A DNA stretch of 64,000 nt. It comes from JAGQSZ01 sp049647585. Its GTDB lineage: Bacteria > Actinomycetota > Acidimicrobiia > Acidimicrobiales > Microtrichaceae. Location: the NCBI GenBank assembly GCA_049647585.1, contig JBARXY010000029.1, positions 1 through 64,000 on the forward strand. The letters run 5' to 3'. Below the pieces are notes generated by a model, which saw only the letters and a program-made list of their open reading frames with translations, had not been told where the DNA came from and made no database searches. The position numbers and the translations under genes were made by a program. Below are positions 33,625-41,289 of the stretch, one piece after another (the stretch's first letter is position 1; every line of letters begins with the position of its first letter).

Positions 33625-33690
33625 CCGAATGGTCGACATCCTGAAGGGGTAGGTGCGTATCGCCCAAGGAAGCTCACCGAGGAGTACGTC

Positions 33691-34461
33691 ATGGCACAAC
33701 AGCAGTCGACGCCGGGGGCGCCGATCTGGATCGAGCTGTCCTCCTCGGACCAGTCGCGCTCGATCGACTTCTACTCACAGCTGTTCGGATGGACCGTCCT
33801 CGATCCGGGAGAGGATTTCGGCGGGTATAAGAACTTCCAGCGGGACGGAGCGATGATCGCTGGTTGCATGATCAACGACCCGGCGGCAAACATGCCGGAC
33901 TTCTGGTTGGTCTATCTCTCATCGACGGACGCAGCTGAAACTGTTGGCCGTGTCAACGCCAAGGGTGGACAGGTTGCCCTCGAGCCGATGGACGTGGCGA
34001 CCCTGGGGACCATGGCAGTTGTGATCGATCCAGGGGGTGCGACCGTCGGGGTCTGGAAGTCAGGTGAGCATGTGGGATTCGAGGCATTCGGGGTCACCGG
34101 CGCTCCGGGTTGGCTTGAACTGCACACCAACTCCTTCGACAAGTCGGTCGACTTCTATGAAGGCGTCTTTGGATGGAGCACCGAGCCACGGGAGTCGCCT
34201 GATCCAATCCGCTACGTCTCACTGGGTAAGGGCAACGACGCTCTCGCGGGCATCATGGACTCTTCATCGGTCGAGCCCGAAGGTCACTCCTCGCATTGGG
34301 TCATCTACTTCCAGGTCGATAACTGTGACGAGTCGGCTGCCCGTGCAGTGGAACTCGGTGGCACGCTGACCCACGAACCGCACGACAGTCCCTATGGCCG
34401 ACTGGCGGGCATCACGGATTCGACCGGGGCTCCCTTCAAGCTCTTCTCACCGGTCGGCTAG
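33691..34461 (+). CDS. Two-domain VOC (glyoxalase/bleomycin resistance-like) protein
   Basis: 256 aa with two tandem VOC modules. The first starts PIWIELSSSDQSRSIDFYSQLFGWTV, the second PGWLELHTNSFDKSVDFYEGVFGWST. Each ends in a conserved beta strand (VVIDPGGATVGVWK and ITDSTGAPFKLFSP). The layout resembles mycobacterial Cfp30B-type proteins of unknown catalytic role. No signal peptide. The ribosome site is AGCTCACCGAGGAG, about 9 nt upstream of the ATG. Its neighbours give no pathway. Confidence 0.85.
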   Translation: MAQQQSTPGAPIWIELSSSDQSRSIDFYSQLFGWTVLDPGEDFGGYKNFQRDGAMIAGCMINDPAANMPDFWLVYLSSTDAAETVGRVNAKGGQVALEPMDVATLGTMAVVIDPGGATVGVWKSGEHVGFEAFGVTGAPGWLELHTNSFDKSVDFYEGVFGWSTEPRESPDPIRYVSLGKGNDALAGIMDSSSVEPEGHSSHWVIYFQVDNCDESAARAVELGGTLTHEPHDSPYGRLAGITDSTGAPFKLFSPVG

Positions 34462-34530
34462 CGGGCCGGCCGATAGGCGGATCTGGTCGGTTCGCGGGAC
34501 TGCCTTGACGATGGCTGACACAATGATTCG

Positions 34531-35106
34531 ATGAGCGAAGACCGGATTGAAGTCCAACGAACTATTCCCTTCGCACCCGGGGAGATCTTCAGAGTTCTCA
34601 GTGACCCCGAGGGTCACGTGAGTATCGACAGTTCCGGAATGCTGATGAGTTCGACGGGCGACCCGGTCAGCGCCGTGGGCGACTCATTCGTGGTCCACAT
34701 GGACCGCGAGGCTCTCAACGACTTTCCGTTGGGTGAGTACGACGTGACGGTAGAGATCACCAAATTCGAAAAGGATCGTGAAATCGCGTGGAAGATTCTC
34801 GGGAAGATCCGTCCCCAGATCGGTCACGTCTACGGGTACCGCCTTGAACCGACCGAGGCCGGGACGCTCGCGACCTCCTACTACGACTGGTCCGACATTG
34901 ACCCGGTCTGGCGAGAGGCGGGCATCTTCCCCGTCATCTCCGAGGCAGCCCTACGGGCGACTCTCGGGATCTTGACCAGGACCGTCATGCGCAACGCCGC
35001 TGGATCTGGTGTCTCGGGGGCGAGCGACATTGATGACGGTGACACTGACGCACCTCGTGCCACGGGGACCGGTGACATTGACGATGCCGACGCAGCGACC
35101 AGTTGA
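34531..35106 (+). CDS. SRPBCC family protein
   Basis: 191 aa. The N-terminal IEVQRTIPFAPGEIFRVLSDPEGHVSID and the central GEYDVTVEITKFEKDREIAWKILGKI and HVYGYRLEPTEAGTLATSYYDWSDI fit a START/SRPBCC hydrophobic-ligand fold. The last 30 residues (ASDIDDGDTDAPRATGTGDI, then DDADAATS) are a low-complexity acidic tail with internal DIDD repeats, similar in style to the tail of the SRPBCC protein at 12.6 kb. The ligand is unknown. Confidence 0.8.
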   Translation: MSEDRIEVQRTIPFAPGEIFRVLSDPEGHVSIDSSGMLMSSTGDPVSAVGDSFVVHMDREALNDFPLGEYDVTVEITKFEKDREIAWKILGKIRPQIGHVYGYRLEPTEAGTLATSYYDWSDIDPVWREAGIFPVISEAALRATLGILTRTVMRNAAGSGVSGASDIDDGDTDAPRATGTGDIDDADAATS

Positions 35107-35115
35107 CGCCCCGTC

Positions 35116-35147
35116 CGACTGACACTTCGTTCGACTGACACTTCGTT
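35116..35147. repeat. Perfect 2 x 16-bp tandem duplication after an SRPBCC stop
   Basis: CGACTGACACTTCGTT occurs at 35116-35131 and 35132-35147. The preceding 16 bp (35100-35115), which hold the SRPBCC stop codon, match about 9 of 16 positions with TGA in register, so they may be an older copy. Confidence 0.95.
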
Positions 35148-35161
35148 CCAACGGCCATCCA

Positions 35162-36181
35162 ATGACAGACCCTCTGCATCGAACCAGCGACAATTCGATC
35201 CCCGTCATCGATGTCACCTCCTTGCTCGACGGCTCTGATATCGAATCGGTGGGCGCTCTCATCGATGCGGCGTGTCGTCGGCACGGTTTCTTCACGATTT
35301 CGGGACACGGCATTGATCCTGAACTCCGAGTGGCCCTCGAGAGTTCGACCCGGGAGTTCTTCGGGCTCAGCCGGGCGGAGAAGTCGAAGATCGCGATGGA
35401 GAACGGCGGACGGGCATGGCGGGGTTGGTTCGGCCTCGGCGAAGAACTCACCTCCGGGGTCGCCGACGCCAAGGAGGGAATCTATTTCGGCACGGAACTC
35501 CCGCCCGATGATCCGCGCGTTCTGTCCGGCAAGTTGCTGCACGGGCCTAACTTGTGGCCGCAACGGCCAGCGGAGCTCCGGACCGCCGTCGATGACTGGA
35601 TGGAGGCGATGCGCGACCTCGCTGCAGCGATCATGCGGGGAATCTCCGTCGGGCTGGGCTTGGATGCCGACTATTTCGAGCGCCACCTGACGGCAGAGCC
35701 GACAGTGCTCTTCCGGGCGTTCAGGTACCCGCCCGTGACCAGGAAGGAACTGATTTGGGGAGTGGGTGAGCACACCGATTACGGACTGCTGACCATCCTT
35801 GCCCAGGACGACAGCGGTGGACTCCAGGTCCGCACGGCCGACGGTTGGATCGACGTGCCGCCGGACCCCGATGTTCTGGTCTGCAACATCGGCGACATGC
35901 TCGACCGCATGACCGGTGGTAGGTACCGATCCACCCCGCACCGAGTGCTGTCCTCGCCCGAGCGGGACCGGGTGTCGTTCCCGTACTTCTACGATCCGGG
36001 CTGGGACGCGACGGTCGAGGAGATCCCGATACCTGGGGATGCCCCGCCGGACGACGGAATCGCCAGATGGGATGGGACGAGCCTACGGGAGCTGAGTGGG
36101 GCCTACGGCGAGTACCTGAGCGCTAAGGTGTCCAAGGTGTTCCCGACGCTCAAGAGTGAGGTCTCAAGGCGCGGCATCTAG
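35162..36181 (+). CDS. 2-oxoglutarate/Fe(II)-dependent oxygenase (isopenicillin N synthase-like)
   Basis: 339 aa. N-terminal DIOX_N region NSIPVIDVTSLLDG...HGFFTISGHGID. The catalytic core has the iron triad: His and Asp in GEHTDYGLLTI and the distal His in STPHRV, with the 2-oxoglutarate-binding Arg in RVSFPYFYDP. This group hydroxylates or oxidises small molecules, including gibberellin-, flavonoid- or amino-acid-like substrates. None can be assigned here. The pirin-family gene follows 28 bp downstream, so they may be co-transcribed. Confidence 0.9.
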   Translation: MTDPLHRTSDNSIPVIDVTSLLDGSDIESVGALIDAACRRHGFFTISGHGIDPELRVALESSTREFFGLSRAEKSKIAMENGGRAWRGWFGLGEELTSGVADAKEGIYFGTELPPDDPRVLSGKLLHGPNLWPQRPAELRTAVDDWMEAMRDLAAAIMRGISVGLGLDADYFERHLTAEPTVLFRAFRYPPVTRKELIWGVGEHTDYGLLTILAQDDSGGLQVRTADGWIDVPPDPDVLVCNIGDMLDRMTGGRYRSTPHRVLSSPERDRVSFPYFYDPGWDATVEEIPIPGDAPPDDGIARWDGTSLRELSGAYGEYLSAKVSKVFPTLKSEVSRRGI

Positions 36182-36209
36182 CCGACAGAGGGTCAGTAGC
36201 CTTGATTGC

Positions 36210-37367
36210 ATGGCTGAAGACTCAATGGTCCAGGGCGAAACTCCGGTTGCCGACGACACTTCCCGCGCCAATGACGGCGATGCGCAGATCGGGAATGACT
36301 CCGGCGACGGCTCGTTCAACGACGCCCCGGAGGTGGTGGCTGATCCTGTCCTCCAGACCGTTGCCCTCGGCGCTCAGTGGCCGACCATCGACCCGTTCCT
36401 ATTCTGCGCCCACCACAACGACGCTTACCCCGCATCTGACGGAAAGCTGGGACCTGACGCGTCGTTGGAGGGTCGAGACATAGGCCAAGACTTCGCCGGA
36501 GTCGATGGCTGGAACATGTATCACGGGTCCCAGGTTCCCGGTTTTCCGGTCCATCCCCACCGTGGATTCGAGACGGTCACGTATGTCCGCAAGGGGATCA
36601 TCGACCACGCCGACTCGCTCGGAGCCACGGCGCGGTTCGGTCGGGGAGACGTGCAGTGGCTGACCGCAGGCGGTGGCATTCAGCACTCCGAGATGTTCCC
36701 GCTCCTGAAGGCGGATGAACCCAATCCCCTGGAGCTGTTCCAGATCTGGCTCAACCTGCCTGCAGCGGACAAGCACGTGGACGCCTACTTCACGATGCTG
36801 TGGGACGAGAAAGTCCCCCGCCTGCGGGTCGGCCGTGACGGTGGCCCGGAAGTTGTCGTCACGGTCATCGCAGGCCATCTAGACGGTGCCGACGAGCCCC
36901 TTGATCCGCCGCCATCGTCATGGGCGAGTCGTCCGGAGTCCGACCTGGCCATCTGGCATATGCACTTCGAGCCGGGCTCGTCCTGGGATCTGCCTGCCGC
37001 AGTTGGGCCGGACACGGTGAGGACGCTTTACGTCTTCGACGGCGAGGCAATCACCGTCAGGGGACACGACGAGATGCTGGCCAGCGGAACGGGCTCGGTT
37101 GTCGTGGCCGACAGGTCGCTAACGCTTTCGAGCGACGCCGGAGCCGATGTCCTCATGCTCCAAGGTGCTCCGATCGGTGAGCCGGTCGCGAAGTACGGAC
37201 CATTCGTAATGAACCACGAGGACGAGATTCGTCAGGCGTTCGAGGACTACCAGGCGACACAGTTCGGTGGCTGGCACTGGGACAGCAGCGACCCGGACCA
37301 CGGACCCGACCGTGGTCGGTTCGCCCTGCACTCCGATGGTCGGGTGGAGGAGCCCCCGCCGGTCTAA
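36210..37367 (+). CDS. Pirin-family protein
   Basis: 385-aa bicupin. The N-terminal cupin has the pirin hallmark HPHRGFETVTYVRKGIIDHADSLGATARF and WLTAGGGIQHSEMFP, with the metal-binding His residues. The second half carries VLMLQGAPIGEPVAKYGPFVMN, the conserved pirin C-terminal box. About 60 acidic, probably disordered residues precede the first cupin. I start at MAEDSMVQGE, since the longer frame would run back into the preceding gene. Pirins act as quercetin dioxygenases or redox-sensitive regulators; which applies here is unknown. Confidence 0.9.
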   Translation: MAEDSMVQGETPVADDTSRANDGDAQIGNDSGDGSFNDAPEVVADPVLQTVALGAQWPTIDPFLFCAHHNDAYPASDGKLGPDASLEGRDIGQDFAGVDGWNMYHGSQVPGFPVHPHRGFETVTYVRKGIIDHADSLGATARFGRGDVQWLTAGGGIQHSEMFPLLKADEPNPLELFQIWLNLPAADKHVDAYFTMLWDEKVPRLRVGRDGGPEVVVTVIAGHLDGADEPLDPPPSSWASRPESDLAIWHMHFEPGSSWDLPAAVGPDTVRTLYVFDGEAITVRGHDEMLASGTGSVVVADRSLTLSSDAGADVLMLQGAPIGEPVAKYGPFVMNHEDEIRQAFEDYQATQFGGWHWDSSDPDHGPDRGRFALHSDGRVEEPPPV

Positions 37368-37385
37368 GCCCCGGCTCGACCAGCC

Positions 37386-37469
37386 GTTCGGTGTTCGTGA
37401 CGGCGCGAGCGCCAAACGTTGTCGAGAATGGCTTTCACCAGTATCATCTTGTTCGGTGTTCGTGACGGC
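37386..37469. repeat. Two identical 19-bp direct repeats bracketing a promoter
   Basis: GTTCGGTGTTCGTGACGGC occurs exactly at 37386-37404 and 37451-37469, 65 bp apart (about six helical turns). One copy is 14 bp upstream of the -35 box and the other covers the transcript start and first codons of the antitoxin-like gene. They are candidate operators for autoregulation. Confidence 0.92.
37419..37447 (+). promoter_or_regulatory. Sigma-70-type promoter of the AbiE-like operon
   Basis: TTGTCG (37419-37424), a 17-bp spacer, and TATCAT (37442-37447). The expected transcript start, 6-8 bp past the -10 box, falls on or next to the GTG at 37456, so the mRNA would be leaderless. There is no ribosome site before that GTG, which agrees. 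Confidence 0.65.
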
Positions 37470-38430
37470 AGGAACAGCTGAATATGTCGAGCTGTTGGAC
37501 GAGGTGGTCGATGCGCTCGGCGACCTGGGGCTCGACGTGCGCGTCGATGGCGATGCGATACTTGTCGACGGGACACGTACCGTCCCGCTGCTCGTCTCGC
37601 GTGCTCACCCAACTCCCGCCGATCTGACGTCGTTGATAACCGACGCAAGAGGCCGCGGTCCCGCTGTGATCGTCGCTGACCGAATTTCCGAGTCAGGCCG
37701 CAGCGTGTTGCGTTCAGAGGGTTGGGGGTGGCTTGATCGGCGCGGGCACCTGCGCATCTGGGCCCCCGGGGCACGCATTGAAGGTCCGCTGCCCACGGTC
37801 GGCACCGGGCGACCCGCCAGCAGCAACCTCTGGACGCCGCTCGGACTCGAAGTCGCGCTGCACGCCCTGGTCAATCCGACCGAGGTAATAAGCGCACGGC
37901 GGGTCGCATCAGCGATCGGTCGCAGCGTCGGAGCCACCCACGAACTCATCGCTCGGTTCTCCGCCGCAGGACTTGTCGGCAGGCGCACTCGGCTGCCTCT
38001 CCTGCCGGACCTGTTCTGGGAGACCGCCGCCCACTGGCCCGACGGCGACTGGACACCCTTGCCATTGTCGCTCGGCGAGGTTGCCCAACGGACGGGGCCA
38101 CAGGAGTTGGTGCGAGTCGATGAACGCGCAGCGACTCTTGGAGGGGCCCGGATCGCAGCAGCCGGCGAACTCCCGGCGCGCTGCTACGTGAAGTCACCAG
38201 CGGCGCTTCGACGACTGCGAGGACTTGTCGAGCGCGACACTCAGGCGCAGTGCTGGGTCAGGGAATCACCGGTCGAGTGGGTGCCACTCAACAACGAACA
38301 TCCACCGGATGAAGCGCATCCGTGGGCGGTCGCAGCGCCGATGTTGTGCGCGTTGCGCCTAGCTGCAGATCCGGCTCGCGGAAGCGAGATCATCGAAGAT
38401 TGGGGCATCGTGCCCACGGGGGAGTCATGA
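37456..38430 (+). CDS. AbiEi-like antitoxin/transcriptional regulator (type IV TA candidate)
   Basis: About 324 aa. The N-terminal ~100 residues (VELLDEVVDALGDLGLDVRV through ADRISESGRSVLRSEGWGWL, DRRGHLRIWAPG) resemble a family of actinobacterial proteins with AbiEi-type antitoxin annotation. A winged-helix segment lies near 135-185 (SARRVASAIGRSVGATHELI, ARFSAAGLVGRRTR). The stop overlaps the next gene's start (ATGA), and that gene is a nucleotidyltransferase of AbiEii type. The order antitoxin then toxin with coupling is how AbiE systems are built, and AbiEi proteins repress their own promoter. GTG 37456 is preferred for the promoter fit; GTG 37462 is also possible. I place it by layout more than by strong motif. 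Confidence 0.6.
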   Translation: MFVTAGTAEYVELLDEVVDALGDLGLDVRVDGDAILVDGTRTVPLLVSRAHPTPADLTSLITDARGRGPAVIVADRISESGRSVLRSEGWGWLDRRGHLRIWAPGARIEGPLPTVGTGRPASSNLWTPLGLEVALHALVNPTEVISARRVASAIGRSVGATHELIARFSAAGLVGRRTRLPLLPDLFWETAAHWPDGDWTPLPLSLGEVAQRTGPQELVRVDERAATLGGARIAAAGELPARCYVKSPAALRRLRGLVERDTQAQCWVRESPVEWVPLNNEHPPDEAHPWAVAAPMLCALRLAADPARGSEIIEDWGIVPTGES

Positions 38431-39179
38431 CCAGCGTCGTACTCTCTGGACGCAAGGGTGGAACCACCCACAGTGAAGTGGCTCTGCTCGCGTCGCTGCC
38501 TCCGGAACTGCGCCTGATCGGCGGACTTGCCGTGATGTGTCGAGTCGGCTCACCGCATCGAACGACTGTCGACCTGGACGCGGTGGCCCGCAACCTCGAC
38601 GGGCTTCACGAGACACTCGCGAGGCTGGCCGTGACCGCGCAGGGCGGAGGACAGTATCGCTTCGCTGGCGATATGGACCTGGACGTGATCGAGGTGTCGC
38701 CCGGTCCGACCTCTGAACTGGTCGACGCGCTTCAGGCGGACGGCGAACCGATCACGGACCTGGAGTTGAACATCGTCGCGCTCACCTGGGCCCATGATGA
38801 TGCGACGGCGTTGGACGTGGTTGCGGTGGACGAACTGAACGGTGAGCCGTTGGCGGCCGCCACCGGCCGACTGGTGGCATCGACTTCAGGACTGGTGGCA
38901 ATGAAGACGTCCGCCATTCCGCTGCGTGCATCGACGCGCCCCGAAAAGCGAGCGTCGGACTTCTACGACCTGGCGCGACTCCTACTGGTCGATGGGCCTT
39001 CTATGGCCTCCCTCGCCGAAATGCCATCGCTATTGGCGACGACGGTCGCGTCCAGGCTCAAAGCGTGGTTCGTTGATGACGTAGGCCGGGACCGAGCGTT
39101 CAGGGAGATCCGCCGTTTCGATGAGCCGGCGGTAAACCTCGATGACGTAGCCGATGCCATCGAGGACCTGTTGGCCTGA
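38427..39179 (+). CDS. AbiEii-like nucleotidyltransferase toxin (type IV TA candidate)
   Basis: 250 aa. LIGGLAVMCRVGSPHRTTVDLDAV matches the nucleotidyltransferase core (Gly-Gly, then Arg, then D-x-D as V-DLD), the AbiEii/minimal NTase fold. Further blocks are LDVIEVSPGP (third acidic strand), SGLVAMKTSAIPLR and RASDFYDLARLLLVD, the K-x-x-D-x-x-D-L pattern typical of AbiEii. AbiEii toxins act by nucleotidyl transfer (tRNA modification has been shown for a mycobacterial relative) and mediate phage abortive infection. The gene is coupled to the AbiEi-like gene and stands 0.9 kb from a tRNA-Gly gene, consistent with a mobile defence cassette. Confidence 0.68.
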   Translation: MTSVVLSGRKGGTTHSEVALLASLPPELRLIGGLAVMCRVGSPHRTTVDLDAVARNLDGLHETLARLAVTAQGGGQYRFAGDMDLDVIEVSPGPTSELVDALQADGEPITDLELNIVALTWAHDDATALDVVAVDELNGEPLAAATGRLVASTSGLVAMKTSAIPLRASTRPEKRASDFYDLARLLLVDGPSMASLAEMPSLLATTVASRLKAWFVDDVGRDRAFREIRRFDEPAVNLDDVADAIEDLLA

Positions 39180-39182
39180 GGG

Positions 39183-39749
39183 CTATTGGGGTTGCGCGAC
39201 CCGTTCACCAGTCTCCGACGCGACCTTCTTTGAGTTTGGCACGTAGACCTTTGTCACCCATCCATCGTTCCCGGTGCAGAGAGCTTTCGCGAGGTCGCAT
39301 ACCTGGTTAGACGTAACAGGCTTCGTGCCCAGAATCTCGTCGAGCATCGGCTGGCCTGCGTGTTGATTCTTGGTGTCTAGCCAGAAAAGCGGGTAACCGC
39401 GACCTCCCCAGACTCCCTTCATTTGGATCTCGCCTTGCAAGAAGAGCTCAGCGTCCTCAGCAGCTTCCGCGTATAGCCAAGCTGTTTCGAGGCTGAGCAT
39501 GAAGCGTCTAGGTGTAGCCGTTGCGAGCACACGGAACCCGGTGTCCATGCTCGGCCCTACGAAGTCCATCCAGAGGTTCTCCGGGCTCTCCTTAGCCTCT
39601 ATTGCGGTAAGCAGTTCACGATTGTTGTGCTCCGGCTCACGATCTGGGTCGAACAGCTCGGTTCGCAAAGTTGCTGGGCTCGCGATGACTGCGACCGCCC
39701 GATCTGGCAACGGGAACGTCGCTATCCAGGCACCACCCTTCAGGGGCAA
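39183..39749 (-). CDS. Orphan hypothetical protein, possibly truncated
   Basis: 188-aa frame that I do not recognise. Its composition is protein-like (ELFDPDREPEHNNRELLTAI, NLWMDFVGPSMDTGFRVLA, MLSLETAWLYAEAAEDAEL), and by eye it is visibly less GC-biased at third positions than its neighbours. The only start is TTG and the frame opens just after a stop without a ribosome site. Either the 5' end has been lost or it begins with TTG. It ends 4 bp from the convergent toxin-like gene. It is probably part of the same accessory segment; its function is unknown. Confidence 0.45.
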   Translation of the reverse strand: MPLKGGAWIATFPLPDRAVAVIASPATLRTELFDPDREPEHNNRELLTAIEAKESPENLWMDFVGPSMDTGFRVLATATPRRFMLSLETAWLYAEAAEDAELFLQGEIQMKGVWGGRGYPLFWLDTKNQHAGQPMLDEILGTKPVTSNQVCDLAKALCTGNDGWVTKVYVPNSKKVASETGERVAQPQ

Positions 39750-39766
39750 GGGTGTCCGAATCGGAG

Positions 39767-39919
39767 TTAGTGGTCAGGGCCGCTGTCGTGTCGCTCTGCG
39801 GTGACGGCGAGGCCGAGGCCGAGTGTCTCGTATAAAGCTTTCAGCCAGCCGTGATCTGGCCACCGAACCACGATGACGCCAGCGAAGGCTCCAGCATGAT
39901 GCCACGCGAGATCTCGTTT
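39767..39919 (-). pseudogene. Coding remnant without a start, between accessory gene and tRNA
   Basis: A 50-residue open stretch reading DLAWHHAGAFAGVIVVRWPD, HGWLKALYETLGLGLAVTAE and ending in TAA looks like protein sequence, but it is preceded by a TAG and has no start codon. It is probably the decayed end of a foreign gene. The rest of the 308-bp gap between the orphan gene and tRNA-Gly shows no gene that I can support. Confidence 0.3.
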
Positions 39920-40058
39920 CTAACTGGCCAGCTCGAGATAGCTGCGGCCGATGACCGCGCCGTGTGCCGACTGCTCCCGTGCAACATTCGGATCTCCGGC
40001 GCGGAGCGCCCAATCCCGAGAACGACAAGGCCCCGCCGTGGCAAGGGTCTCGGAGAGA

Positions 40059-40128
40059 GCGGGTGAGGAGAATCGAACTCCCGTATGCAGCTTGGGAAGC
40101 TGCCGTTCTACCATTGAACTACACCCGC
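40059..40128 (-). tRNA. tRNA-Gly (anticodon CCC)
   Basis: Full cloverleaf on the minus strand: 7-bp acceptor (GCGGGTG/CACCCGC), D-arm GTTC/GAAC, anticodon stem GCAGC/GCTGC with loop TTCCCAA (anticodon CCC), 4-nt variable loop, and T-arm with TTCGATT. 70 nt; CCA is not encoded. Its 3' end faces the accessory genes, the side where integrative elements commonly insert, but I found no repeated 3' tRNA fragment. Confidence 0.96.
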
Positions 40129-40216
40129 ACGGCCGCCTATGAAGACGGCTTCAGGCCTCTCGGCCGCCTTGGATCGTAGTCGCGGTCACGAGCGACGGCA
40201 CGCTACGGTGCCAGCG

Positions 40217-40786
40217 ATGATTCTTGCGGACGCCTCCATCCGAAAGCTCGCCGACGCGGGACGCCTGACGATCGATCCCTATGACCCCGAACTGGTTCAG
40301 CCGGCGTCCATCGACGTTCGGCTGGGCACCCAGTTCCGGGTAATGCGTAACAGCCGTCTGACCCACATAGACCCGGTGGCCCACGACGACAAGCTCATGG
40401 ACGTCGTCGAAGTGCCCATCGACGACCAGTTCATACTGCATCCCGGCGAGTTCGCCCTCGGCCACACCGCTGAACGATTCAGCCTTCCCGACGACGTGGT
40501 CGGCATGGTCAACGGCAAGAGCAGCCTGGGAAGGATCGGGGTGCAGGTACATGCAACTGCCGGTTTCGTCGACCCTGGATTCAACGGAGTGATCGTGCTG
40601 GAGCTATCCAACGTGGCCAACCTGCCCATCCTGTTGCGACCAGGCATGAAGATCGCCCAGATGGTTTTCCAGCAGCTCGACCAGCCAGCGGAGCGCCCCT
40701 ACGGCCATCCGGAGCTGGGCTCCAAGTATCAGGGACAGAGCGGTGCAGTCGCGTCCAAGTACTTCGAGAATTACAGCGGCGACTGA
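40217..40786 (+). CDS. dcd: dCTP deaminase
   Basis: Makes dUTP (or dUMP if bifunctional) from dCTP for thymidylate synthesis. It is 189 aa, the family norm. Conserved blocks: VQPASIDVRLGTQFRV, HPGEFALGHTAERFSLPDDV, GKSSLGRIGVQVHATAGFVDPGFNG with the catalytic Glu in VLELSN, and the C-terminal KYQGQSG. I start at the ATG giving MILADASIRKLA. A good ribosome site is not evident. The C-terminus and downstream DNA include short GACCGTCGGG duplications. Confidence 0.94.
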   Translation: MILADASIRKLADAGRLTIDPYDPELVQPASIDVRLGTQFRVMRNSRLTHIDPVAHDDKLMDVVEVPIDDQFILHPGEFALGHTAERFSLPDDVVGMVNGKSSLGRIGVQVHATAGFVDPGFNGVIVLELSNVANLPILLRPGMKIAQMVFQQLDQPAERPYGHPELGSKYQGQSGAVASKYFENYSGD

Positions 40787-40847
40787 TCCGACCGTCGGGC
40801 TCGGCGACGACCGTCGGGTTCCGCGCCGACCGGCTCGGCCCGACCGG

Positions 40848-41285
40848 CTAGATGGCCGAATAGAGGCGGGCTCGTCGAGCCTCGGGATGCGTGGCCGCAG
40901 CTTCCGTCACCGCGTCGACCAGACCGACAGGAGAGATTGGTCGCACCAGCGACGAGTCGACCTCAGCGCCCAGGCCGAAGAACAGATCGAATTCGTCGTC
41001 CACCAGCGCAACGAGTGCTGCGTCGCGCAGAGCCGGTTCGGGTCTCTGACGTAACGACGACACGAGCGACGCTACCGAAACGATTCCGCCGCCGCTCATA
41101 GAGACGACCGCCGCGGTGATCTTCTCACCCAGCATCACCCGCGCCACATCCGCGGTGTCTGGCAGGGGCCGTGCGTCGAAGCCGGCAACCGCAAGGAGCG
41201 AACACAACAGCAGTGCGGTGTCCCGATCGTCCTCGACCACCAGCACCCGCGCTCCCGGAGCAGGCGTTCGGGTGCTGGCGATCAT
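40848..41285 (-). CDS. Pseudo-receiver (atypical response-regulator domain) protein
   Basis: 145 aa with the first beta strand and acidic pocket of a receiver domain (RVLVVEDDRDTALLL). The phospho-acceptor strand reads AAVVSMSGGG, with no Asp where the family has one, and the conserved Lys of strand 5 is replaced (RPIS). Phosphorylation is therefore unlikely and it may act by protein contact alone. Its ATG lies 4 nt after the stop of the EtfD-like gene, so it belongs to that operon together with the cyclic-nucleotide-binding protein. A regulatory link to beta-oxidation electron flow is an inference. Confidence 0.7.
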   Translation of the reverse strand: MIASTRTPAPGARVLVVEDDRDTALLLCSLLAVAGFDARPLPDTADVARVMLGEKITAAVVSMSGGGIVSVASLVSSLRQRPEPALRDAALVALVDDEFDLFFGLGAEVDSSLVRPISPVGLVDAVTEAAATHPEARRARLYSAI

Positions 41286-41289
41286 CGGA

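Noticed and set aside
37391..37465. 24-residue leader peptide frame ahead of the AbiEi-like gene
   Set aside because: It begins in the first 19-bp repeat and ends over the antitoxin start, but it lies upstream of the predicted transcript start, so it would not be on the mRNA.
40059..40128. Attachment-site duplication of the tRNA-Gly 3' end
   Set aside because: I looked for a second copy of the tRNA 3' end between 37 and 40 kb and found none, and no integrase is present.
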